Source: Bog-756 sp963699345
Lineage (GTDB): Bacteria > Actinomycetota > Acidimicrobiia > Acidimicrobiales > RAAP-2
NCBI GenBank assembly: GCA_963699345.1
Contig: CAVOTL010000007.1
Coordinates: forward strand, 372,001 to 436,000
Reading direction: 5' to 3'
Length of the DNA stretch: 64,000 nucleotides
Shown here: positions 36,815-46,905 of the stretch, in pieces
Layout of the letters: every line of letters starts with the position of its first letter
Position numbering within the stretch: position 1 is the first letter of the stretch
The notes under the pieces: model-generated
What the model was told of the DNA's origin: nothing
The model's database searches: none
The model's input: only the letters and a program-made list of their open reading frames with translations
Program-made: the position numbers and the translations under genes

Positions 36815-37519
36815 ATGCCCGAATCCGACGAAACCGGGGACGCCGCCGAGAGCGACGGTCCCGCACCCCAGAAGAGTCTCATGGAACGCCTGTTCTCGCC
36901 GGCGCCCACCCTGCCCCCGGAGCCGACGACCGACCGCCACGGCAACCCGACCAAGTGGTCCATCGACCGGCTCGACGGCCGTGAGCGGGTGTACGGCTAC
37001 GTAGGCTCGGTACTGGCCGTCGTGTTCGCGGTCATCATCTTCGTCGAGGAGCACCACCACAAGGCCACACCCCACGCCAAGAACCAGCTCTCCCCCGAGA
37101 CGATGCTGCTGCTCGGGGTGGCCAGCGGCATCGCCCTGGCCGTCACCACCCGCATCGGTCGGCGGGCCCTGGTCGGGTTCGTCGCCCTGTTCGCCTTCCT
37201 CAGCTTCAGCACCGTCAGCACCGTCGTGGGGCTCCCCTTCCTCGTCCTCGCCGTCTGGCTGCTCTACCGCTCCTACAAGATCCAGAAGGCGGCCAGCACC
37301 AAACTCCGGGAAGACCGGGCGGCCGGGCGGTCCACCCCCGCACCCCGCCAGTCCCGGGCCGAGACGGCGGCGGACCGCACCGCCGCCAGGAAGGGGAAGA
37401 AGGCCCCGACGGGCCCCGAGGCCAACAAGCGCTACACGCCGAAGAAGCCCACCCCTCCCCCACCGCCGACCCCCAAGCCGTCCTGGCGCGAACGCCGGGA
37501 GGCCAAGGCCTCCGACTGA
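36815..37519 (+). CDS. membrane protein of unknown function
   Basis: 234 residues. An acidic N-terminus (about 65 residues) is followed by three to four hydrophobic segments (VYGYVGSVLAVVFAVIIF, TMLLLGVASGIALAVTT, ALVGFVALFAFLSF and VGLPFLVLAVWLLYR) and a 70-residue Lys/Arg/Pro-rich tail likely in the cytoplasm. No family recognised. It follows the VOC gene by ten bases and may share its transcript. Confidence 0.75.
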   Translation: MPESDETGDAAESDGPAPQKSLMERLFSPAPTLPPEPTTDRHGNPTKWSIDRLDGRERVYGYVGSVLAVVFAVIIFVEEHHHKATPHAKNQLSPETMLLLGVASGIALAVTTRIGRRALVGFVALFAFLSFSTVSTVVGLPFLVLAVWLLYRSYKIQKAASTKLREDRAAGRSTPAPRQSRAETAADRTAARKGKKAPTGPEANKRYTPKKPTPPPPPTPKPSWRERREAKASD

Positions 37520-37550
37520 CCCCGGGACGTCGGTGCGCCCGCCCGGTCCG

Positions 37551-38255
37551 TCACCCGACCGGCTCCCGTCCGCCGTCGTCGGTGACCAGGGCGGAGCGCA
37601 GCAGCTCCAGGATCTCGTTGCGCCGACGCACCAACGACCGCGCGGTCGGCTCCTCGCCGAAAGCCCGCAGCACCTCGACCTCGGTGAGCATCCCGATGAC
37701 CGTGGAGTAGATCGCCAGGAGCAGGAGCCGGGGATCGTGGCGGCGCATGTGACCGGCGTCCATCTCGGCCTCGAGGAACCCCGTCGCCCGCTGCACCAGC
37801 GGCTCCACCGCCGTGACGAACCGGGTGGCCGCCGGCGTCCCCAGGCGACCCATCTCGCGGACCAGCCCGAGCAGCTCGGGGCGCCGGGCGGCCAGGCGGA
37901 ACACCGAGCGCACCACCGCCTCGACCCGGGCCCAGCCCGTGCCGGCCGCCGCCAGGGACTCCTCGAGGGCGGCCGACAGCTCCACGGCACTGCGGTCCAC
38001 GACGGCTTCGAGCAGGACCTCCTTGCTCGGGAACCAGTAGAGGATGGTCTGTTTGCGGATGTCGAGGCCGACGGCCAGGGCGTCGAGGGACGAGGCCTCG
38101 TAGCCCCGGTTGGCGAAGGAGGCGAGAGCCGCGTCGAGGATGCGCTCCGGGGTCGACGCGCCGGCCGCCACCGCCTTCCCGCCGGCCCGGGCCGACCGGG
38201 GCCGGCTCCGGTCCCGGGGTCCCGAGGCTCCCTGTCCTGTGGTCGACCCCGTCAC
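37551..38255 (-). CDS. TetR family regulator
   Basis: A 234-residue protein with an Arg-rich leader of about 35 residues, HTH SSLDALAVGLDIRKQTILYWFPSKEVLLEAV and a helical sensor domain. Divergent from the acyl-CoA reductase gene with a 12-bp palindrome between, so it likely controls the lipid-type operon 38279-44661. The GTG start lies one base from the palindrome. Confidence 0.85.
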   Translation of the reverse strand: MTGSTTGQGASGPRDRSRPRSARAGGKAVAAGASTPERILDAALASFANRGYEASSLDALAVGLDIRKQTILYWFPSKEVLLEAVVDRSAVELSAALEESLAAAGTGWARVEAVVRSVFRLAARRPELLGLVREMGRLGTPAATRFVTAVEPLVQRATGFLEAEMDAGHMRRHDPRLLLLAIYSTVIGMLTEVEVLRAFGEEPTARSLVRRRNEILELLRSALVTDDGGREPVG

Positions 38256-38256
38256 T

Positions 38257-38268
38257 TACCATATGGTA
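38257..38268. promoter_or_regulatory. palindrome TACCATATGGTA between TetR and reductase genes
   Basis: A perfect 12-bp palindrome in a 23-base gap between two divergent GTG starts. It must overlap both promoters or both 5' ends, which is what an operator for the neighbouring TetR would do. Confidence 0.55.
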
Positions 38269-38278
38269 GACAGATCGG

Positions 38279-40740
38279 GTGACACGCGTCCGCGACGCCT
38301 TGACCGGCAGGCGCTTCTTCATCACCGGCGCCACCGGGTTCCTCGGAACGGCCCTGGTCGAGCGCATCCTCCGCAGCGTGCCCGACAGCCAGGTGGTGCT
38401 CCTGATCCGGCCGGGCCGGCGGGCGACCCCTCTCCAGCGGGCGACCAAGGAGATCCTGAAGAACGACTGCTTCGACCGCCTGCGCGAGGAGTTGGGCGAC
38501 GGGTTCGACGCCGCCATGACCGCCCGGGTGTCCGCCGTCGCGGGGGACGTGGCGACCGACGGTCTCGGACTCGACGCCGACGGGCTCGAGGCACTGTCGC
38601 ACTGCGACATCGTCGTGCATTCGGCGGCCAGCGTGAGCTTCGACTCGCCACTCGACGCCGCCGTGGAGGTCAACCTGCTCGGCCCGTCCCGCGTGGCCGC
38701 CGCCGTGGTCGAGGCCCGGGCCCTCGCCCGAGGCCGACGGGCGCACCGGGCCGGTCCACTACCTGCCGGTGTCCACCGCCTACGTCGCCAGCACCCACCA
38801 GGGCGAGGCGAAAGAGGAGCTCCTCGACGCCAATCCGTTCAGCATCGAGGTCGACTGGCGCCAGGAGGTGACCGCCGCCCGGCGCCAGCGTGGCGACACC
38901 GAGGCCGAGTCCCGCCGCCCCGAACGGCTGGCCGGATTCCACTCGGCGGCCCGCGAGGAGCTCGGAGGGGCCGGACTGCACCTGTTGGCCGAGCGGGCCG
39001 AACGGCTCCGCGAGGACTGGGTGAAGAAGCAGATGGTCGAGATCGGGCAGGCCCGCGCCCAGTCCCTCGGCTGGCCCGACGCCTACCCCTACACCAAGGC
39101 GCTCGGCGAGCGCGCCCTGGTGGGCCAGTTCGGCGACGTCCTCCCGCTCACCATCATCCGACCGTCGATCATCGAGTCGGCCCTGGCCGAGCCCCGCCCC
39201 GGTTGGATCCGGGGCTTCCGGATGGCCGAGCCGATCATCATCTCCTACGCCCGCGGACTGCTCCGGGAGTTTCCGGGGGTACCCGAAGGCGTCACCGACG
39301 TGATCCCGGTGGACCTGGTGGTGGCGGCGATCATCGCCGTGGCCGGCGAGGCCCTGCTGACCGCCGACAGCGACGATCCGGCCGACGCCTACGCCGGGCC
39401 GTCCGTGTACCACGTCGCCTCCGGGGTGCGGAACCCGTTCCGCTACGGCCGCCTGGTGGAGCTGGTCACCGCGTGGTTCCAGGAGCACCCCCTCTACGAC
39501 CAGGACGGGCAACCCATCGTGGTGCCCGAGTGGTCGTTCCCCGGCCGGGGCCGCGTCCAACGCCAACTGACCCGGGCCTCCAAGGCCATGTCGCTGGCCG
39601 AGCGGGTGGTCGGGTCGCTCCCCATCCGGGGCAAGCGGGCCGAGTGGATGGCCGCCCTCGAGGAGCAGCACCTGCTGGCCGACCGGGCGCTCGGTTACGT
39701 CGAGCTCTACGGCGCCTACACCGAGACCGACGCCCTGTACCGGGTCGACCGGCTGCTGGCGCTGTGGGACCGGATGGACGACGACGACCGGGCCACCTTC
39801 TGCCTCGACCCGGCGGCCATCGACTGGGCCACCTACGTGCGCGAGATCCACCTCCCGTCGATCATCGAGCACGCCCGGGTCCGCACCTCCCCGGGCAAGT
39901 CGATCAAGACCAACCGGGCCGACCGGGCGAGGAAGAACATCCTCTCCCCCGACCGGCACCTCGCCGCCTTCGACCTCGAGAACACCCTCATCGCCTCGAA
40001 CGTGGTCGACTCCTACGCCTGGTTGGCCTCGCGTCATCTGCCGCCGGCCGAACGGGCCGCCTTCCTCGCCGACCTCCTGGCCGAGGCGCCGTCGCTGCTG
40101 GCCCTCGACCGCCGCGACCGGGGCGACTTCCTGCGCTCCTTCTACCGCCGGTACGAAGGTGCTCCCGCCGCCCGACTGCGGGACGACGGATGGGACCTCT
40201 TCCACCACCTCCTCCTCGCCAAGTCCTTCCCGGCGGGCATCGCCCGGGTGCGGGCCCACCAGGCGCTCGGGCACCGCACGATCCTCATCACCGGGGCGCT
40301 CGACTTCGTGGTCGAGCCCTTCCGCCCGCTCTTCGACGAGATCGTCTGCGCCGAACTCGGGGTCGAGGACGGCGCCTTCACGGGCCGGCTCGAGACCCTG
40401 CCGCCCATCGGCGAGGCCCGGGCCCTGGTCCTGGCCGACTACGCCGAGTCCGAGGGCCTGCGCCTCGAGGAGTCCATGGCCTACGCCGACTCGGCCAGCG
40501 ATCTCCCCATGCTGGAGGCCGTCGGGTTCCCGGTGGCCGTCAATCCCGAGGCCAAGCTGGCCGCCATCGCCCGGCGACGGGGCTGGCACGTCGAGAACTG
40601 GCACAAGGCGGACGGACGACAGCCAGCCCCTGCTCCCGCTCGGGCCGATCGACCGTCGGGGGGCCTCCCGACGGGGCCGGACCAGCCCGGCGGCGTTGGC
40701 CGGCCAGACGCGACGCACGGCGGCGGAGGCGGGACGATGA
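38279..40740 (+). CDS. fatty acyl-CoA reductase-like SDR fused to a HAD-IB phosphatase domain (two frameshifts)
   Basis: N-terminal Rossmann domain FFITGATGFLGTALVERIL, with VVHSAASVSFD and the YxxxK site DAYPYTKALGERAL, then a male-sterility-type domain to about residue 540. The C-terminus is a HAD-IB unit: LAAFDLENTLIASNVVDSYAW (first Asp kept, second replaced by Glu), HRTILITGALDFVVEP and AYADSASDLPMLEAVG. It probably reduces an acyl-CoA to aldehyde or alcohol. Frames change near 38740 and 40610. Overlaps the next gene by ATGA. Confidence 0.75.
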
Positions 40741-41975
40741 AGGCCCTCGTGGTCGAGCGCAACCTGCCCCGGTTCGCCGCGTCCCGGGTGGCATCGCTCC
40801 TCGGCTCGGGCCGGGGCGCAGGCATCGGACCGCTCCAGCTGCTCGACGCGGAGGCACCCGATCGACCGGGCGACGACTGGTACCCGCTGCGCCCGCTGCT
40901 GTCGGGCATCTGCGGCTCCGACCTCGCCACCCTCGACGGCCGGGCGTCGCGCTACTTCGACGACATGGTCAGCTTCCCCTTCGTCCCCGGCCACGAGGTG
41001 GTCGGCGTCCTCGACGACGGCGGCACCGACCATGCCGGCCGGGCCCTCGCCCCGGGCAGCCGCGCCGTGATCGAGCCGGTGCTCGGCTGCGCCACGCGGC
41101 ACATCCGACCGCTCTGTCCCCAGTGCGGAGCCGGGCACACCGGACTCTGCGGCAACCTGGCGGCGGGCGGACTCGAGCCCGGACTCCAGACCGGCTACTG
41201 CGCCGACACCGGCGGCGGCTGGTCGACCGCCCCGCTGATGGCCCACGCCAGCCAGCTCCATGCCGTTCCCGACGACCTGTCCGACGAGGACGCCGTCCTG
41301 ATCGAGCCGACGGCCTGCGCGGTGCACGCCGCCCTGTCGGCGCACGTGACCGGCGGTGACCTGGTGGCCGTGGTCGGCGCCGGCACGCTCGGGCTCACCA
41401 CGGTGGCCGCCCTGCACGAGATCGTCCGTCCGGCGACGCCCTGCACCGTGGTGGTCGGGGCCAAGCACCCCCGCCAGCGCGACCTGGCCACCGCCCTCGG
41501 GGCGGACCACGTGGTGCCACCGGAGCAGATGGCCCGGGCCGTGCGACGCCACGCCGGGTCGATGGTGCTCTCGGGACAGCTGACCGGTGGGGCCGACGTG
41601 GTCTTCGACTGCGTGGGCAGCGCCGCCTCGATCTCCGAGTCACTGGCCCTGGTGCGCCCGCGGGGCCGTGTCGTGCTCGTCGGCATGCCGGGCAAGGTGT
41701 CGGTCGACCTCGCCCCGCTCTGGCACCGGGAACTCACCCTGGTCGGCACCTACGCCTACGGCAACGAGATGCCCCCGGGCCCGGACGCCCCCGAGCGCCG
41801 CAGCTTCGAACTGGCCATCGACCTGGTGGGCACGGCCTCGCTCGGACGCCTGGTCTCCGCCCGCTATCCCCTCGAGCGCTACGAGGAGGCCCTGGCCCAC
41901 GCCGGGGCCGCCGGCCGCCGGGGTGCGGTCAAGGTGGCCTTCGACCTCCGCAACCCGAAAGGACGCTCGCGATGA
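40737..41975 (+). CDS. zinc-binding alcohol dehydrogenase family protein
   Basis: 412 residues, unbroken. The catalytic zinc site is in SGICGSDLATLDG and PGHEVVG; a Cys set (CATRHIRPLCPQCGAGHTGLC) forms an unusual structural metal site. NAD-binding: VAVVGAGTLGLTTV. It would interconvert fatty alcohol and aldehyde or a related pair next to the acyl-CoA reductase. Coupled at both ends by ATGA overlaps. Confidence 0.85.
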   Translation: MKALVVERNLPRFAASRVASLLGSGRGAGIGPLQLLDAEAPDRPGDDWYPLRPLLSGICGSDLATLDGRASRYFDDMVSFPFVPGHEVVGVLDDGGTDHAGRALAPGSRAVIEPVLGCATRHIRPLCPQCGAGHTGLCGNLAAGGLEPGLQTGYCADTGGGWSTAPLMAHASQLHAVPDDLSDEDAVLIEPTACAVHAALSAHVTGGDLVAVVGAGTLGLTTVAALHEIVRPATPCTVVVGAKHPRQRDLATALGADHVVPPEQMARAVRRHAGSMVLSGQLTGGADVVFDCVGSAASISESLALVRPRGRVVLVGMPGKVSVDLAPLWHRELTLVGTYAYGNEMPPGPDAPERRSFELAIDLVGTASLGRLVSARYPLERYEEALAHAGAAGRRGAVKVAFDLRNPKGRSR

Positions 41976-43562
41976 GCCCCAGGCCCGGATTCGTGCTCGA
42001 CGTCGACAGTTCGACGCCACCCACCCTGTTCTGGCACGGGGAACGGTTCAGCCTGGAGAAGCTGCCCGAGGGGAGCCGGGTCGTCTACGCCCCCGAGCCG
42101 ATCGACCCGCTGAGCGATCCCCAGGCCGCCATCCGCCATGCCCTCACCCATCCCGAGGGGGACCAGGAGCCCCTGCCCGCGCTGTTGCGGGCCGGGATGA
42201 AGCTGACCATCGCCTTCGACGACATCTCGTTGCCGTTGCCCCCGATGGAGCGCCCGGACATCCGCCAGCTCGTGATCGAACAGGTCCTGGACATGGCGGC
42301 CGAGGCGGGTGTCGACGACGTCGAGTTGATCGTGGCCCTCGCCCTCCACCGGCGCATGACCGAGGCCGAGCTGCGCCACGCCATCGGCGACCGCGTCTAC
42401 GACGCGTTCGCCCCGAACGGCCTGCTCACCCAACACGACGCCGAGGATCCCGACAACCTCCTCCACCTGGGTCTGACCGATCAGGGGGAGGACGTGGAGA
42501 TCAACAAGCGGGCCGCCGAGTCCGACCTGCTCGTCTACGTGAACATCAACCTGGTGGCCATGGACGGGGGGCACAAGAGCGTGGCGACGGGGCTGGCCAG
42601 CTACAAGAGCCTGCGCCACCACCACAACCCCGAGACCATGCGGCACTCCAAGTCGTTCATGGACCAGCACCGCTCCGAACTGCACTCGGCCAACTGGCGC
42701 ATGGGCCGCCTGATCAAGGAGTGCGGCGTCAACGTGTTCCAGATCGAGACGACGCTCAACAACGACACCTTCCCGGGGGCGTTCGAGTTCCTGCAGAAGC
42801 GCGAGTGGGAGTGGAAGGTGAAGGACCGGCTCGGCTACGTGGCCGCCTCCACCGCGCTCAACCGGGTCCCGGCCCACCAGGCCCGCCGGATCTTCCACTC
42901 GGTGCGGGCGCCACACCGGATGACCTCGGTGCAGGCCGGCGAGGTGGAGGCCGTGCACACCCTGACCACGGCCAACGTCTGGAAGCAGCAGGGCGTGGTG
43001 GTCGAGGGCCAGACCGACATCCTGACCATGGGCCTGCCCTACATCAGTCCCTACAACGTCAACTCGATCCTGAACCCGATCCTCGTCGCCTGCCTCGGCC
43101 TCGGCTACTTCTTCAACCTCTACCGCGGCCGGCCGCTCGTCCGCGAGGGCGGCGTCCTGATCATGACGCACCCCACCCCGTGGGAGTTCAACCCGGTCCA
43201 CCACCCGAGCTACATCGACTTCTTCGAACAGGTGCTGAGCGAGACGACGGACCCGACCGAGGTGGCCGAGCGCTTCGAGGAGGGCTTCGCCACCGACCCG
43301 TGGTACATCCACCTCTACCGCACGGGGCACGCCTACCACGGCGTCCACCCGTTCTACATGTGGTACTGGTGCGCCCACGCCCTGCAGCACCTCGGCGCCG
43401 TCGTCATCGTGGGCGGCGACCCCGAAGGCCGTCCACCGGCTCGGGTTCCGGGCCGCCTCCACCCTGGCCGACGCCCTGGAGATGGCCCGCGACGTGGTGG
43501 GGACCTCGCCCACCCTCACCCACCTCCACGCCCCACCGATCCTGATGGCCGACGTCCAGTGA
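41972..43562 (+). CDS. LarA-like (DUF2088) protein (one frameshift near the end)
   Basis: About 530 residues. It resembles nickel-pincer lactate racemase: AFDDISLPLPPM corresponds to the DDxTRPTP loop, LIVALALHRRMTEAEL to the catalytic His loop and MDGGHKSVATGLASY to the GGRK loop that holds the pincer Lys. The His expected before that loop is replaced (VYVNINLVAMDGG). A long C-terminal domain is aromatic-rich (MWYWCAHALQHLG). It may racemise or epimerise a 2-hydroxy acid, but the altered site leaves this open. The frame changes near 43425. Confidence 0.68.
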
Positions 43563-43601
43563 GTCCGGCCGGTGCCCACGTCCGAGCCCGTCGGCGGCGG
43601 C

Positions 43602-43629
43602 GTCCGATGAGCAGGGTCCGATGAGCAGG
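43602..43629 (+). repeat. 14-bp tandem duplication at the PlsC start
   Basis: GTCCGATGAGCAGG occurs twice in direct contact, followed by GTCCG. Each copy holds an ATG (43607 and 43621); only the second opens the acyltransferase frame, the first meets TGA after five codons. Confidence 0.8.
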
Positions 43630-44661
43630 GTCCGCGACACCTCGAAGACGCTGCGCTCCCGCCGGGCCGTCCGCCACGACGCCGCCCTCGGCGACGACGC
43701 CCCCGGCGGCGGGACGCTCACCCTCGCTCCGTCCGGCGGACCTGGTCGCCCGGGCCGGTCGTAGGCGGTTCCCCCTGGCCGCGCCGACCTGGCCCGGTTC
43801 GGTCCCCCGACCCGCCCCCGAGCCCGAGCTGGGCGTCCACTACGACACGGCCTGGTCGCGGCGCTACCCCGTGCGACTGGCCCGGGCCGTGGTCCTCGAC
43901 AACGTGACCCGACCCCTGGCCCGGGTCGCTGGCGTCGCCCCAGCTCCGGGGGGACGAGCAGCTGGTCGACCTCGAGGCGCCGGTCATCTTCGCGGCCAAC
44001 CACGCCAGCCACGTCGACACCCCGCTGCTCCTGGCCTGCCTGCCCCTCCGGTTCCGGCACCGCACGGTGGTGGCGGCGGCGGCCGACTACTTCTTCGACC
44101 GACGTTGGAAAGCGGACGCCTTCTCGTTCCTGCTCGGCGCCATCCCCATCGAGCGGACCAAGGTCAACCGGCGCTCGGCCGACCTGGCCGCCGAACTGCT
44201 GGCCGACGACTGGAACCTGGTCATCTTCCCCGAGGGGGGCCGGTCGCCCGACGGGTGGGCCCAGGAGTTCCGGGGTGGTGCCGCCTACCTGGCCTCCCGC
44301 ACGGGTCGGCCGGTGGTGCCCGTCCACCTGGACGGCACCCGTCACATCCTGCCGAAGGGGGGCGGCTCGATCCGTCGCACCCGCACCACCGTCACCTTCG
44401 GGACCCCGCTGTGGCCGGCCGAGGGCGAGGACGCCCGGAAGTTCGGCGCCCGCATCGAGGCCGCCGTGGCCACGCTGGCCGACGAGTCCTCCACCGACTG
44501 GTGGACGGCGCGCCGGCAGGCCGCCGCCGGCACCACCCCGTCGCTCCAGGGGCCCGACCGTGGCCACCTGGCGGCGGTCCTGGGCCCTCGACGCCGCTCC
44601 CGACCGGGTCGAGGCCGTGGACGCCGAGGGCAACCAGTGGCCGAGGAAGTCGAAGAGCTGA
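43621..44661 (+). CDS. 1-acyl-glycerol-3-phosphate acyltransferase family protein (PlsC-like; frameshifted)
   Basis: The acyltransferase box I is FAANHASHVDTPLL (NHxxxxD); the substrate box is FPEGGRSPDGW; GAIPIERTKVNRRS lies between. It would esterify a glycerol or alcohol phosphate with an acyl chain at the membrane. Frame changes near 43735, 43945 and 44575 break the span; the ending AVDAEGNQWPRKSKS is in frame with the stop at 44661. It closes the operon with the reductase, dehydrogenase and LarA-like genes. Confidence 0.75.
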
Positions 44662-44762
44662 CCTGATCCAGGCGGGCCGGAACCGCAGAGCCGACCCGAC
44701 CCCGTCGATGGACACCTGGCGCACCGGTCGCTCACCGTCGGGTCGGCGTCACCGGAGAAGGG

Positions 44763-45583
44763 TCAACGTCCCGGGAGCACCCGACGGGCCAGGTCCCGCC
44801 AGCCGGGACGTCCGCCGTCCGCGGCCTCGAGGCGCTCGGCCCGCAGCGCCAGCTCCTCGTGGTCGTCCAGCGGCTCCAGGGCGACGGCCGTGCCTTCGGG
44901 GGCCCCGGCGGGGGCGAGCGCCCAACCGAGGAGGACGTCGGCCAGCGCCGTATTGCGGGCCAGCACGGGACCGTGGAGATAGGTGCCGAGCACCCGGTGC
45001 GACCAGGCCCCCTCGGTCCCGTCGCCGCCACCGTTGCCCACGCCCCGTTCGACGCGGGCCAGCGGACGCGGACCGGGGTCCGACCACCGAGACCCCACCG
45101 TGGTTCTCGAACCCGGTGAGGCGGGGCAGCCGGTCACCCCGGGCCGTGCGCGGCGCCTCGGAGGTCGGGGTGGCCACCAGCTCCCCGACGGCCCGGGGCC
45201 CGGTGCCCTTCGTGGTGGTGAGGTCGAGGAGGCCGACACCCGGCTGGGGCCGATCGAGGTGGTCGGGGAACGTCGTGCCGATGAGCTGGAATCCGGCGCA
45301 GACGCCGAGCACCACCGCCCCCTCGGCCACCCGCTCGGCGAGGGTGCCGTCCTCGAGCAGTGTCGTGGCGGCCCGCACCTGGGGTCCGTCCTCCCCACCG
45401 CCCACGGTGTACAGGTCGGCCCGGGGCAGCGGCTCGGTCGGACGTGGCCTGGACCAGGTCGACGTCGATCCCGCGCCAGGCGGCCCGCCGGGCCAGCACC
45501 ACCCCGTTCCCCCCGTCGCCGTAGGTGCCGAGCAGGTCCGGGTAGACCACGGCCACCACCAGTCGACGCCCGGCCTTGCTCAC
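44763..45583 (-). CDS. gatD: lipid II isoglutaminyl synthase, glutaminase subunit GatD (two frameshifts)
   Basis: Supplies ammonia from glutamine for amidation of D-Glu in lipid II. It starts RRLVVAVVYPDLLGTYGDGGN, has the nucleophile Cys in GVVLGVCAGFQLIG after a frame change near 45440, and the catalytic His in LGTYLHGPVLARN after another near 45075. GTG start overlaps the murT stop (GTGA), the usual murT-gatD order. Confidence 0.85.
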
Positions 45584-46905
45584 AGGGCCCGCCGCAGGTC
45601 GGCGAAGGCCGTGTAGTTGCCGAGGAACTCGATGGGGTCGACCGGACGGCTGCGCCGGCGGCGGCGTGGTCGATGGCGGCCAGCGGTCCGTCCACCACGG
45701 CATGGTCCACTCCGGCGTAGCGGAGCCGCACGCCGAGATCGAGGCGACGCTCACCGGTGGCCACCACGGCGCGGCCGACCAGCCGCTCGAAGGGGACGTC
45801 CCACAGCCACGACGTGTCGAAGCCGTCGGCCGTCCGGGCGTTGACCGACAGGACCACCGGGCCGGACGGGTCACCCGTCTCGTCCAAGAGGTCGAAGATC
45901 GCCGTCCATCCGGCGGGGTTCTTGGCCAACAGCAGTCGGACGGGACGGCCCGACCGGGTGATCGTCGAGAACCGCCCGGCCACCTCGGTGACGCCGTCGA
46001 GCCGACCGAGGGCGGTCTCCAGGCCTCCCTCGCCCCGCCGGTCGATCACGGCGGCGGCCGCCACGGCCGCCATCGCCGCGTTGGCCCGGTTGAACTGGCC
46101 GGGGAGTGCGATGGCCAGCCGGTGCCGGGACCCGTCGGCCAGGACCAGCTTCGTCCCCCACCACGTCGGCGGCCACCTCCGGACGGGCGAAATCGCAGCG
46201 GTCGCAGGCCCAGGCGCCGTCCCCGGCGAACTCGATCCGTCCCCCACAGGCCGGGCAGCCCACGGCGTCGTCGTGCCAGACCTGGCCCGCCCCCACCCAC
46301 CGCACCTCGGGGGCCGGGGCCGCCGCCCAGGCCACCATCGGATCGTCGGCGTTGGCCACGACCAGCGTGGCGACGTCCCCGGTGCCACTCGACGCCAGCG
46401 CACCCAGGGCGGTCCGCCACCGGTCCACGAGCATGCGCACCTCGGCGATCCGGTCGAGCTGGTCGCGCGAGAGGTTCAACAGCACCACCACCTCGGGTGC
46501 GGTCTCGGTGATGCACCGACCGAGATAGCCCTCGTCGACCTCGAGCACCGCCACCGGTGCATCGGGGGCACCCACCAGCGCGGCGACGTGGCCGGCGGGC
46601 ATGTTGGCGCCGGTGTCGTTGCTCACCACGGCCCCGCCGGCCGGGTCGGACAGCGCGGCGGCCAGCAGCCGCGTCGTGGTGGTCTTGCCGTTGGTCCCGG
46701 TCACCAGGACGACGCGGCGGCCGGCGGCCGACGTGGCCAACAGTCCGGGGTCGACGAGCAGACCCACCCGACCCCCGGCCACGGTGCCGCTGCCCCGGCC
46801 GAGGGCCCGGGACATCCGGTTGACGACCGAGACGGCACCCGTGGCGAGGGAGGCCCGGGCCGAGCGCGGGGCGCCGGCGGGGGCCGGCAGGACGCGGACC
46901 GTCAC
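45580..46905 (-). CDS. murT: lipid II isoglutaminyl synthase, MurT subunit (two frameshifts)
   Basis: Mur-ligase fold. P-loop VLVTGTNGKTTTTRLLAAAL; Mur motif LEVDEGYLGR; a four-Cys zinc ribbon (GCPACGG and CDRCDF) typical of MurT; the DUF1727 C-terminal domain (WTAIFDLLDETG, DTSWLWDVPFERL). ATP-dependent amidation of D-glutamate in lipid II together with GatD. Frame changes near 46155 and 45645. GTG start overlaps the upstream acyltransferase stop. Confidence 0.87.
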
